A stretch of DNA of 64,000 bases from a bacterium (GTDB lineage Bacteria > Cyanobacteriota > Vampirovibrionia > Gastranaerophilales > UBA9971), in NCBI GenBank assembly GCA_037147175.1, contig JBAWVS010000006.1:1-64000 (forward strand). The letters run 5' to 3'. Both the position numbers and the translations under genes were made by a program. Shown piece after piece: positions 1-8,238 of the stretch. The notes under the pieces are model-generated. The model saw nothing but the letters and a program-made list of their open reading frames with translations, searched no databases and had not been told where the DNA came from. The stretch's first letter is position 1. Every line of letters begins with the position of its first letter.

Positions 1-118
1 AAGACGTGAAAAAAGAAAATTTGTTCTAAACTTTTAACTTAACTGAACACTAGTTTCTGAGATTATTGATGAACTAAATACAATTGGGCTGAAAATTATA
101 GATTTTGGAGCTTTAAAA

Positions 119-403
119 TTGTTGCCGCATGAATTACATAAAGCAGCAAAAAATGCCGCCAAAAACATTGGAGAATATTATTTTAATCCCGGAAAAAATT
201 CGGATACTGAAAGATTAGCACTGGATGAAATTTCCAAATTACGAATAGCTGCTTCTGCCAACACCCACTCCAGAGTCAGTTTTCTTTCTTCAACCTTGCC
301 TGACACTTTAACAAGAATAGAAAGGCTGCTGAACCCTAAAAAACATATTTCTATTTTGCCGGGGACTTTGGCAAGAACAGAAAGTTTACTTTCTATAAAT
401 TAA
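119..403 (+). CDS. Hypothetical small protein or 3' gene remnant
   Basis: Unrecognised 94-residue frame at the left edge, read here from a TTG. The frame is open further upstream, to just after a TGA at 44-46, with no ATG, so the true start is unclear and this may be the tail of a decayed gene. The C-terminal third holds an internal near-duplication (LPDTLTRIERLL, then LPGTLARTESLL). There is no signal peptide or membrane segment. It converges on lysS and overlaps its 3' end by 11 nt. Function unknown. Confidence 0.35.
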   Translation: MLPHELHKAAKNAAKNIGEYYFNPGKNSDTERLALDEISKLRIAASANTHSRVSFLSSTLPDTLTRIERLLNPKKHISILPGTLARTESLLSIN

Positions 404-1892
404 CTTTTGGTCGCATTGTAGGGAAAGCGATGACATCTCGTATACTTACGGAGTTTGTAAGTATCATAATCAGTCTGTCTATGCCAATTCCAAGTCCGCC
501 GGAAGGAGGCATTCCGAATTCTAAAGCAGTGATGTAATCATCATCGACTTCAGCAGGGGTTTCATGATCATTTTCCCTTTTATTTGCAACCTGCTGTTCA
601 AATCTTCTTCTCTGGTCAATAGGATCGGTTAATTCAGAGAAAGCATTGGCAATTTCCCAACCGTTTACTCGTGTTTCAAATCTTTCAACAAGTCTATTAT
701 CATCTCTATGAGGTTTTGCAAGAGGTGATATGTCTCTCGGGTAGTCAATAATATGTACCGGCTGAATTAAATTAGGTTCAACTTTTATTTCAAAGACTTT
801 ATCAAGGATAACTCCCCATGTATCGCCTTCTTCAATTTCAGCACCAAGTTTTTTAGCTTCTTCTGCCGCTTCAGGAACTGTAAGGAACTGGCTGAAGTCG
901 ACTTCAGTGAATTTTTTAACGGCACCTAGCATTGTCATTCTATCCCAAGGAGGTGTTAAGTTGATTTCTCTGCCCTGATAATTTACAATCATTGTTCCAA
1001 GAACACTTTGCGCTACCGAACTTATTAAATTTTCAGTAAGCACCATCATTTCATTGTAATCAACATAAGCCTGATACAATTCAAGCATTGTAAATTCGGG
1101 ATTGTGTTTAGGAGAAATTCCTTCATTTCTAAAGCTTCTGTTAATTTCAAATATTTTTTCGGACAAACCGCCTACCATAAGCCTTTTTAAGTATAATTCA
1201 GGGGCAATCCTAAGGAACATATCCATATCATGAGCATTATGAAATGTTTTAAAAGGTCTTGCAGTAGCTCCGCCTGCTATAGTCTGAAGCATAGGAGTTT
1301 CTACTTCAAGAAATCCACGTTTTGTCAGATAATCACGAATTTCTTTCAGGATTAAACTTCTTTTCAAGAAAGTATCACGAACTTCTTCGTTCATAATCAT
1401 ATCTAAATAACGCTGCCTGTAGCGTGTTTCCACATCAGTAAGACCATGCCATTTTTCGGGAAGCGGCAAAAGCGACTTGGAAAGAATTTTTAAATCGTTG
1501 ACTTTTATACTTAATTCTCCGCGGGGAGTTCTTCTTACGTTGCCATGAACGCCAATAATATCGCCTACATCAAGAAGTTTAAGAAGCTTGATTTTTTCTT
1601 CATCAACATTTTCTTTATGTGTAAAAAGCTGGATTTTTCCTGAACTGTCAACGAGATCTATAAACATTCCGCTGTTTCGCATTGCCATAACTCTTCCTGC
1701 AACGCTGTAAATCTCGGTATCTTCTCCTTCTGAAGGAAGCTCTTTATATTTTTCGTGCAACTGCGCAGCAGAAGCTGTTCTATCATAAGTATAAGGATAA
1801 GGATTTATGCCTTTGTCAACAAGATCATTTAATTTTTGGATTCTAGTGTTTCTAAGTGTTTCAAGACTGCTATGAGCAACTTTTTCAGTCAA
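393..1892 (-). CDS. lysS: Lysyl-tRNA synthetase, class II
   Basis: Charges tRNA-Lys with lysine in the cytoplasm. The 499-residue length is normal for bacterial LysS. An N-terminal OB-fold anticodon-binding domain spans about residues 62-140. The class II core follows, with motif 1 near residue 195, motif 2 at about 254-271 (FRNEGISPKHNPEF) and motif 3 at 465-474 (GGLGIGIDRL). The start is a TTG preceded by GGAGG five bases upstream; no better ATG lies nearby. It stands alone, and its stop codon overlaps a small convergent frame. No terminator hairpin is visible at its 3' end. Confidence 0.97.
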   Translation of the reverse strand: MTEKVAHSSLETLRNTRIQKLNDLVDKGINPYPYTYDRTASAAQLHEKYKELPSEGEDTEIYSVAGRVMAMRNSGMFIDLVDSSGKIQLFTHKENVDEEKIKLLKLLDVGDIIGVHGNVRRTPRGELSIKVNDLKILSKSLLPLPEKWHGLTDVETRYRQRYLDMIMNEEVRDTFLKRSLILKEIRDYLTKRGFLEVETPMLQTIAGGATARPFKTFHNAHDMDMFLRIAPELYLKRLMVGGLSEKIFEINRSFRNEGISPKHNPEFTMLELYQAYVDYNEMMVLTENLISSVAQSVLGTMIVNYQGREINLTPPWDRMTMLGAVKKFTEVDFSQFLTVPEAAEEAKKLGAEIEEGDTWGVILDKVFEIKVEPNLIQPVHIIDYPRDISPLAKPHRDDNRLVERFETRVNGWEIANAFSELTDPIDQRRRFEQQVANKRENDHETPAEVDDDYITALEFGMPPSGGLGIGIDRLIMILTNSVSIRDVIAFPTMRPKVNL

Positions 1893-2115
1893 TTTGACCT
1901 CCAGATTTTTACATACTATACCAGTTTATTAAATTCTACCATTAAAATGATTTAACAATAAGTTTTTTCAACAGGCTTAATTCTATCAGGCAATAAATAA
2001 ACTCGATACTGTAATTTACTGAAAAAATTTAATACTGTAGTATTTAAGTTAGCTTTATACCGCTCTAAAAAAGTAATCATACTAAATTGCCATCTATCAA
2101 GTAAAAACACAAAAA

Positions 2116-2226
2116 TGTCATTCTGAGGCAAAGCCAAATTTTCTTGAAAAGCAGCACTCCTGAAAGTTATAGGCTTATAGACTTGATACTCAAAGGGACA
2201 GATGCTTCGTTTCACTCAGCATGACA
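2116..2226. repeat. Mini inverted-repeat intergenic element
   Basis: A 111-bp segment bounded by imperfect terminal inverted repeats, TGTCATTCTGAG at the left and CTCAGCATGACA at the right (11 of 12 bases complementary). The right part reads, on the minus strand, like the widespread CATGCTGAGTGAAACGAAGC type of bacterial intergenic repeat. It lies between lysS and the exporter operon. The open frame at 1952-2215 is a chance translation of this region. No transposase is present. Confidence 0.6.
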
Positions 2227-2295
2227 AAAAGAAAATCCTCTAAAGGGCGCGAATTGGTATCATTTTAGTACAGCAGTTAAAATTAATCGAAAAAT

Positions 2296-3606
2296 ATGAA
2301 AAAAAAACGAAAAATAGGCTATATAACAGCGGCAGTTTTATTAATTCTGTTTATATTGTGGTTCATTTTTGACGGAGTTCCTGTTGAAGCTTATAAAGTA
2401 GTTTCTAAAGATGCTATAAAAGCCGTGGCAGTAACAGGAACTGTAAAATCATTGGAAGATGTCCTTGTTACAACAAATATAATCGGAAATATTGAAAAAT
2501 TTTATGTAAAAGAAGGTGATTACGTAAAAAAAGATCAACTAATAGCAACTTTAGTGAGAAAACAGCAAACAGGAAGTCTTATATCTGCTAAAGGCAGGTT
2601 AGATACGGCTTATTGGGATCTCGAAGATTTGCTCACAGAACCGCGTAAACAGGAAGTTGAAATAGCAAAATCCGAAGTGAATAAAGTAGTACAGAAATCT
2701 TTAGTTTTAAAATATACTCTTAATAGAAATAAAATTGACCTTTCTGATGCAAAGATTGATGAAGACAGGTATAAAATACTTGAAAAGGCTGGTGCTGTCA
2801 GCAAAAGAGAATTAGAACAAAAAACTTTAAGAAGAAAAGAATTAGAAACCTCAATAGGTGAAACTCAGGAACAAATTAATTCAGCATTTGGTGAATTAAA
2901 CCAGGCAAAAGAAAAATTAAGCCTTACAATTCAAAAAATAAAGATGCAGCAAATTGAAGCAGCAAAAGGAAGATTAAAATCCGCCGAGGGAGATATTATT
3001 TTTTCGGAAGGCGACCTTGAAAATTATATAATAACAGCGCCCGTTTCAGGGATTATTACCGACAAAATTCTTCACACTGGTGATATTGCTTCACCAACTT
3101 CTCCAATAGCAAGACTTGTCGTACCTAACCTGATATATTTGGGTATGGAAGTTGAAGAAAAAGAACTGCCCTTTATAAAAAAAGGACAAAAAGCCCTCGT
3201 TGTATTTGATGCTTATCCTGATGATGTTTTTGAGTGTTTTGTAACAAAAATACAAAAACAGGTAAATCCATTCACAGGAACTTTTGAAACAAGGCTCAGC
3301 AGACCTAAAAAAAATATCCGTCTTGATGTCGGAATGACTTTAGACGCATCAATAATCACCGCTAAATATAAAAATGTCACAGTTATACCAACAGATTTTG
3401 TCACCCAAAAAGACAATGAAGCTTATGTATTCACAAAATTTGGTTTTTGGGCGAGAAAAACTTATATAAAAACTGATAATTTTGATAATAACAGAACGAA
3501 AATACTCGGTGGTCTTAAAAGTGGGAATATTATTCTTAAAAGCATCGAGAAAAATAAATTAAAAAACAATAATCATATAAAAATTATGGATTATTACAAA
3601 CTATGA
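2296..3606 (+). CDS. HlyD/DevB-family periplasmic adaptor protein
   Basis: Membrane-fusion subunit of a tripartite ABC exporter, expected to link the inner-membrane permease to an outer-membrane channel. Residues 9-27 form an N-terminal anchor. A split biotinyl-lipoyl domain (about 60-90 and 245-270, the second half carrying APVSGIITDK) brackets a long alpha-helical hairpin at roughly 95-235, rich in K, E, L and Q. A beta-barrel region follows. Its stop overlaps the next gene's ATG by 4 nt, so it is the first gene of a coupled three-gene operon. The order adaptor-permease-ATPase matches cyanobacterial DevBCA and MacAB-like exporters. No TolC-like gene is in the window, and the substrate cannot be told. 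Confidence 0.85.
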   Translation: MKKKRKIGYITAAVLLILFILWFIFDGVPVEAYKVVSKDAIKAVAVTGTVKSLEDVLVTTNIIGNIEKFYVKEGDYVKKDQLIATLVRKQQTGSLISAKGRLDTAYWDLEDLLTEPRKQEVEIAKSEVNKVVQKSLVLKYTLNRNKIDLSDAKIDEDRYKILEKAGAVSKRELEQKTLRRKELETSIGETQEQINSAFGELNQAKEKLSLTIQKIKMQQIEAAKGRLKSAEGDIIFSEGDLENYIITAPVSGIITDKILHTGDIASPTSPIARLVVPNLIYLGMEVEEKELPFIKKGQKALVVFDAYPDDVFECFVTKIQKQVNPFTGTFETRLSRPKKNIRLDVGMTLDASIITAKYKNVTVIPTDFVTQKDNEAYVFTKFGFWARKTYIKTDNFDNNRTKILGGLKSGNIILKSIEKNKLKNNNHIKIMDYYKL

Positions 3607-4844
3607 AATTTTATGAATTATTTATAGCTCTCAGGTACATAAAAGCTAATTTAAAGCAGTCAATAATAATTGTAACGGCTATTAGTATAGGTGTTGCCAT
3701 TATTATTTGGATTCCGTCAATTAATTTGTCTTTTATGGAGGATTTAATAAACAGAACAGTTTCAAGTGCTCCTAATATTACAATACAAAAAGAATTAGAT
3801 ACCTTTAAAACAAATAAAACCTTATTTGCCCAAAAATTTAAAGATGAGAATCTTTTGCTTTCAGATCAGGTTTTAACCAGAAAAAGAAAAATAAAATCTT
3901 ACAAAAACATAATTGAACAGCTTAAAAATATTCAACAAATAGCAGCGATGGCTCCTTTTACGGAAGGCGAAGTTTTTATAATCAGAGGCGGAGAGGAAAG
4001 AGGGGTTGTATTAAGAGGAATTGTTCCTGAAGAGTTAAAAATCGTAGATATTGAAAAAGATATTATTAAAGGAAGAATAAAAAATCTGAGCATTAACGAG
4101 ATTGTTCTCGGAAATATTTTTGCCCAAAAAATGAAAGTTGGCATTGGAAAACGCATTAAAGCTACAGGACCGACAGGAGAAAGTAAAAGTCTTAAAGTGG
4201 TAGGGATTTTTTCAACAGGGTTGAGATCTAAAGATGAAGACCTTGCGTATGTAAACTTGAAATCCGGTCAACAGTTGTTAAATATAAAAAATGACGTAAC
4301 AGGAATAGGAATAAAAGTTAAAGATATCTACAAAGCTGAAGAAACAGCAAGGTTAATAGAAAAAATAACGGGACTTTACGTCACAAGCTGGATGGAAGAC
4401 AACAAACAAATCCTTGATCAGTTGAACAGATTTAAATTAATAATATTATTTATTAATTTTCTTATAATATTTTCTGCTGCTACAAGCATTACAAGCGTTT
4501 TTATAATGCTTATAGCTTCAAAAGCAAAAGAAATAGGGATTTTAAAATCAATGGGTGCTGAAAATATATCCATAATGGCGATTTTTATGGTGCAAGCTTT
4601 ATCATTAAGTATTCTTGGGTACTTTTTAGGTCTTTTAGGAGCTAAAATATTGATTATTTGGTATTCAAAACTAATTGAGTCTGCAGGAGAAACTGTTTTT
4701 ACTTCACAAGTTCCTGTATTCAATTTAAACATAAGTTATGCAATACTGGCTTTTTTCTATTCGGTCTTTACAAGTATAATGGCAAGCATTTTGCCTTCTT
4801 ATCAAGCTGCCAAGTTGCGTCCTGTGGAGGCAATAAATGGTTGA
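3603..4844 (+). CDS. MacB/DevC-type ABC transporter permease
   Basis: Inner-membrane subunit of the exporter. The 413 residues show the FtsX/MacB layout: one N-terminal membrane helix (about 17-37), a large periplasmic MacB-PCD-like domain (about 40-275), then three C-terminal helices (about 278-300, 325-350, 378-400) with the family-typical KAKEIGILKSMGA turn between the first two. It ends in the usual cytoplasmic tail (LPSYQAAKLRPVEAI). The gene overlaps both neighbours, by 4 nt upstream and 8 nt downstream, showing a translationally coupled operon. Confidence 0.85.
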   Translation: MKFYELFIALRYIKANLKQSIIIVTAISIGVAIIIWIPSINLSFMEDLINRTVSSAPNITIQKELDTFKTNKTLFAQKFKDENLLLSDQVLTRKRKIKSYKNIIEQLKNIQQIAAMAPFTEGEVFIIRGGEERGVVLRGIVPEELKIVDIEKDIIKGRIKNLSINEIVLGNIFAQKMKVGIGKRIKATGPTGESKSLKVVGIFSTGLRSKDEDLAYVNLKSGQQLLNIKNDVTGIGIKVKDIYKAEETARLIEKITGLYVTSWMEDNKQILDQLNRFKLIILFINFLIIFSAATSITSVFIMLIASKAKEIGILKSMGAENISIMAIFMVQALSLSILGYFLGLLGAKILIIWYSKLIESAGETVFTSQVPVFNLNISYAILAFFYSVFTSIMASILPSYQAAKLRPVEAING

Positions 4845-5529
4845 AGCAGAAAATGAACTACTCTTAGAGCTAAAGAACATAAATAAAATTTATCAGGGAA
4901 TACAACCAGTACATGCCCTTACTGAAATAAATTTAACTATACAAAAAGGAGAATTTATTGCAGTAGTAGGCCCCAGCGGTTCAGGTAAAAGCACTTTGAT
5001 GAATGTTTTAGGTCTTTTAGATAAACCTACTTCGGGAAGACTTTACTATTTGGGGAATGAAACTTCAAAATGGAATGAGAAACAAAAAGCAATATTCAGA
5101 AACAAAGAAATTGGATTTATATTTCAGGCGCATCTTTTGCTTCCTGAGTTTACAGCACTGGAAAATGTTTTAATGCCCGCGTATATAGCAAGACAAATCA
5201 ATAATTCTCTGGAAAAAAGAGCAAAAGAAATTTTAACTATTGTAGGGCTGGGTGATAAATTTAATGTTAAGCCGACAAATCTTTCCGGTGGACAAAATCA
5301 ACGTATTGCAATAGCGAGAGCATTAATGAACCAACCTTCGGTAGTTTTTGCAGACGAACCGACAGGCGCACTTGATCAAAAGACAGGTAACGATATTTAT
5401 AATTTATTTAGAAAAATAAACGCTGAAGAAAACATGACTTTTATAATTGTTACGCATGAAAGAAATTTTGCTCAAAAAGCCGACAGGATAATAGAAATAG
5501 TCGACGGAAAAATAGTTAATAAAGAATAA
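4837..5529 (+). CDS. DevA/LolD/MacB-type ABC transporter ATPase
   Basis: ATP-hydrolysing subunit of the exporter. It has Walker A GPSGSGKST at 45-53, the signature LSGGQ at 148-152, Walker B VVFADE at 168-173 and the switch histidine at 206. At 230 residues it is standard for the LolD/MacB/DevA group, with one nucleotide-binding domain and no fused permease. GGAGG sits eight bases before the ATG inside the permease gene. It is the last gene of the operon; no hairpin terminator is evident in the next 100 bases. Confidence 0.9.
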   Translation: MVEAENELLLELKNINKIYQGIQPVHALTEINLTIQKGEFIAVVGPSGSGKSTLMNVLGLLDKPTSGRLYYLGNETSKWNEKQKAIFRNKEIGFIFQAHLLLPEFTALENVLMPAYIARQINNSLEKRAKEILTIVGLGDKFNVKPTNLSGGQNQRIAIARALMNQPSVVFADEPTGALDQKTGNDIYNLFRKINAEENMTFIIVTHERNFAQKADRIIEIVDGKIVNKE

Positions 5530-5675
5530 AAAAAATACTTTGTAACTTCATGTAACAAGTAATAAGGATTTTTGAAATCAGAGGATTGTTTTTGTTTTTA
5601 TTAATATAGAGAACGATAACCCTATTTGATTTTAAGTGTGTGTAGTCGATGTATGTGCTGTGGAGGTATATAAAC

Positions 5676-5879
5676 ATGTCATTACTTAACCCTATTAGTT
5701 CTGTAGGTTCAAAACCATCACGCCTTCCTGAAAGTACGGGCGTCTTGGGATTCCAGACATCTCCTATTTTTACCGCGTCAATCTTTAGCAGTCCAGGTAT
5801 TTCTAAAGGCGGTACAGAAACTACCGGAGTAAACTCGTTTAGTTCCAGTTCCGGATCCAGTTTAAATGTCGTAACTTAA
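5676..5879 (+). CDS. Hypothetical small serine-rich protein
   Basis: Unrecognised 67-residue protein. The start is set by a strong GGAGG nine bases before the ATG; nine extra upstream codons are in frame but lack a ribosome site. The sequence is rich in Ser, Gly, Thr and Pro, with no signal peptide or membrane helix, and is probably disordered. Its opening (MSLLNPISS) resembles that of the convergent Ser/Thr/Lys-rich protein downstream (MSINSINPS). The good ribosome site and the 3' terminator support it as a real gene. Confidence 0.55.
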   Translation: MSLLNPISSVGSKPSRLPESTGVLGFQTSPIFTASIFSSPGISKGGTETTGVNSFSSSSGSSLNVVT

Positions 5880-5899
5880 AAAATTAAATAATATAAACA

Positions 5900-5932
5900 A
5901 AAAAAGAACCTGCTGTAGACAGGTTCTTTTTT
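5900..5932. terminator. Bidirectional intrinsic terminator
   Basis: A perfect 13-bp stem (AAAAAAGAACCTG paired with CAGGTTCTTTTTT) and a 7-nt loop, with T-runs on both strands. It lies between two convergent genes and probably serves both. Confidence 0.88.
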
Positions 5933-5947
5933 CTAAAAGTAAACTTA

Positions 5948-6544
5948 TTATTTTTTAGATGATTTAGTTGCTGTTTTATGACTTGAAGCTGATTTAGTTG
6001 AAGATGCTTTTGATGTTGAAGACGATTTATGTTTTGATGATGATTTATTAGTTTTATCTGTTGATGATTTATGGGTTTCACTACTTTTATCCGTTGAATC
6101 TGATTTATGAGTTTTGTTTTTTGAATCGGTTGAGTCTGATTTATGACCTTTATGAGATTTATCAGTTGAATCGGTACTACCTGAAGAACTAGAGCTGCCG
6201 GCACTATCTGTACTGCCGGTGCTACCAGTATTACCTGAACTACCGGTACTGCCACCTGATGAATCAGATCCGCCGCTGCCACCGGATTGTTGTCCACCCA
6301 TTAATTGTTGTAACATTTGCATAAGCATTTGCATTATTGAACTTGAGTCTTGACCGTCTTGACCGCCTAAACTTTTTAAAAGAGAAGCCAAGTCTTGATT
6401 TTTATTACCTGAAGTACTAGAAGCAGGATTTTGTGAAGAGAAAATGCTTTGACCTTGGAACTGTTGACCATAATTAACTTGTTGTCCTGAATTTTGTGGC
6501 TGTAATGGTAAGAAGTTGCTTGGGTTAATAGAATTAATTGACAT
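5948..6544 (-). CDS. Low-complexity Ser/Thr/Lys-rich protein
   Basis: Unrecognised 198-residue protein. The start is chosen at the ATG preceded by AAGGAG; six further codons upstream are in frame. Residues 1-60 are Gln/Asn/Ser-rich, about 70-85 form a Met/Gln stretch (MQMLMQMLQQLM), about 86-120 are Gly/Ser repeats, and the C-terminal 80 residues consist of short irregular units of Ser, Thr, Asp, Lys and His, ending in SSKK. There is no signal peptide or membrane helix. The composition implies a disordered, strongly basic tail. It may be a surface, matrix or nucleic-acid-binding protein, but nothing in the sequence decides this. Confidence 0.6.
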   Translation of the reverse strand: MSINSINPSNFLPLQPQNSGQQVNYGQQFQGQSIFSSQNPASSTSGNKNQDLASLLKSLGGQDGQDSSSIMQMLMQMLQQLMGGQQSGGSGGSDSSGGSTGSSGNTGSTGSTDSAGSSSSSGSTDSTDKSHKGHKSDSTDSKNKTHKSDSTDKSSETHKSSTDKTNKSSSKHKSSSTSKASSTKSASSHKTATKSSKK

Positions 6545-6795
6545 GTGTGTGTTCTCCTTCATTTTTTATAACTACAGTTTTATAACCTTTTTGGTTTATT
6601 TTGTTTTTATTTGGTTATATATATATTAAAAAAAATGCGGCTACAAAAGTGCTATTTTTTATATAACAAATAAATAATAAAGCTTTATTTTGGTAATAAA
6701 AAATCACAGAGTTGGAAATAACAGGCATTTCCTGCTCTTTACAAAATTTAACAAATTAAACCGATTTTTATAAATTACCAAGCGTCTTTTTCATG

Positions 6796-6818
6796 TTATC
6801 AAGGCAAAGCCTTGATAA
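6796..6818. repeat. Perfect hairpin in long intergenic region
   Basis: TTATCAAGGC, a 3-base loop, then GCCTTGATAA: a perfect 10-bp stem with no clear T-run on either side. It lies mid-way in the 588-bp gene-free stretch 6545-7132, which otherwise holds AT-rich sequence, a palindromic repeat at 6926-7004 and a partial dispersed-repeat copy at 7064-7090. Confidence 0.55.
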
Positions 6819-6925
6819 AACTCGCAAAATTAGCGCTAATATGTGTTTATCTTGTGTTTTTCTGCTGATTTTGCCGAAACCATGCCAAATTCTAAATAAC
6901 TCAAATTGCTAAATCGCCAAAATCA

Positions 6926-7004
6926 TCATTGCGAGCATAGCGAAGCAATCTATAAAAAATAAAATGGATTGCCGCGTCGAGTCTAAAGCCTCTCCTCGCA
7001 ATGA
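6926..7004. repeat. Palindromic intergenic repeat (CATTGCGAG type)
   Basis: Ends are perfect 10-base inverted repeats, TCATTGCGAG and CTCGCAATGA. Inner segments GAAGCAATC and GGATTGCCGC are also largely complementary. The form matches the common bacterial CATTGCGAGC...GAAGCAATCT intergenic palindrome family. It does not encode a protein. Confidence 0.7.
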
Positions 7005-7063
7005 CGCGTAAGTTTGTTTAGAGTTAAATAGTAAGAAGCATGAAAATTTTTTGCATGTTCAAT

Positions 7064-7090
7064 AGAAGCTGTTCTGACAAAATCAAAACA
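7064..7090 (+). repeat. Degenerate copy of dispersed AGAAGCTGT repeat
   Basis: AGAAGCTGT followed after a few changed bases by AAAATCAAAAC, aligning with the better copies at 9894-9928 and, inverted, at 26484-26518. It lies just past the 3' end of mlaD. Confidence 0.4.
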
Positions 7091-7132
7091 AACTTCTTAA
7101 AACAAGCCTTTAAAGCTTCTATATCTTAATTT

Positions 7133-8185
7133 TTAATATTTTTCTTCAATACACTTCAAATTATTACATTTTCGGAAACTTTCTCCTGGTTTTCCGAACA
7201 TAAGCCGCATGAGCAAAAATCTTTGGCTCATCATCTCGTTAAAACTATTTCCTATACAATCATATTTATTAATAGTTCTGTCTGTATCCCCGAGAGTTTT
7301 TTTAATTAAGCAGCTCAAGTCCCCTTTATCAAGTCTTTCCGCAAAATTCCCCGTTCCCTCTGCTGCTTTAATTAAGCCTTCTTGAAATTTACAATTACCT
7401 GTGACCTTGTCTACATCAACAGAAATTTTATTTATATTAGAGACTATAGATCCAATTTTTGCAGAATTTTTCGGTATGTAAGCTGCTGAAGATTTTATAT
7501 TTTGTTGCAGTTCAGGTGAAGTAGAAATATTTTTTATCGAGACACTTGCCGTATGAAAATTACTTGCACTTAAAGCCGCCTCGCTGATAATTTTTTTGAA
7601 ATCACCGCGGTTGGAAGATAATATTTCATCGAGATGTTTAAATACTTGTTCTGCCTTTTTAGTTGCAGCAGCGGTATTTATGGTTGTCTTGCCAACTGCT
7701 TTAATTGTCCTGTTAACTGTTCCTTCTTTAACAGCTATACTTATTGCTTTTGCCAATAATTCCATATCAGAAAGTTTTCCTTCTATAATATCGCCATTCT
7801 TAAGAATTTTTTCAGACGGATTATCAGGGTATAAAATTTCCAGATAATTTTGACCTGTAATGCCGGTCGTTTTAATTTCCGCATAAACATTATTAGGTAC
7901 ATCTATATGTTTTTTATATATTGAAACCGCGACCAGGGTATATCTAAAATCCTTGGAAAAGTCAGTACCGTCGATTTTTCCAATATTAACACCATGATAA
8001 TACACAGGAATACCTTTGGGGATTGGTCCGCACTCTGCAAATTTTACTGTAATTGCTTTTTCGGGGACAAATGAAAAAAATCTGAGCCATAAAATTGAAA
8101 ATATTAACAGCACTAAAGTAAAGATTATAAAAATTCCTGCTTTAAACAAAATGGCTTCATTCTCTGATTTTCTTTTCGTAGTCAA
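7133..8185 (-). CDS. mlaD: MlaD-like MCE-domain substrate-binding protein
   Basis: Periplasmic, membrane-anchored subunit of an Mla/TGD-type lipid transporter, expected to move phospholipids between inner and outer membranes. One N-terminal membrane helix (13-36) precedes the MCE domain at about 44-120, which begins TVKFAECGPIPKGIPVYYHG as in the family. The rest is an alpha-helical tail of about 200 residues ending in a Cys/Lys-rich stretch, longer than E. coli MlaD (about 180 residues) and more like cyanobacterial and plastid TGD2 proteins. It is third in an mlaE-mlaF-mlaD operon, 53 nt after mlaF. No mlaB or mlaC gene is nearby. Confidence 0.85.
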   Translation of the reverse strand: MTTKRKSENEAILFKAGIFIIFTLVLLIFSILWLRFFSFVPEKAITVKFAECGPIPKGIPVYYHGVNIGKIDGTDFSKDFRYTLVAVSIYKKHIDVPNNVYAEIKTTGITGQNYLEILYPDNPSEKILKNGDIIEGKLSDMELLAKAISIAVKEGTVNRTIKAVGKTTINTAAATKKAEQVFKHLDEILSSNRGDFKKIISEAALSASNFHTASVSIKNISTSPELQQNIKSSAAYIPKNSAKIGSIVSNINKISVDVDKVTGNCKFQEGLIKAAEGTGNFAERLDKGDLSCLIKKTLGDTDRTINKYDCIGNSFNEMMSQRFLLMRLMFGKPGESFRKCNNLKCIEEKY

Positions 8186-8238
8186 TTTTCTTCACCTTTT
8201 ATATTGATTTAAGACTTCAATGTTGTCAGAAAATTAAT

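Noticed and set aside
1952-2215. 87-codon open frame on the minus strand
   Set aside because: It is a translation of the intergenic inverted-repeat element, with no ribosome site and no protein-like pattern.
5884-6297. 137-codon open frame on the minus strand
   Set aside because: A frame-shifted shadow of the Ser/Thr/Lys-rich gene; the low-complexity DNA keeps several frames open.
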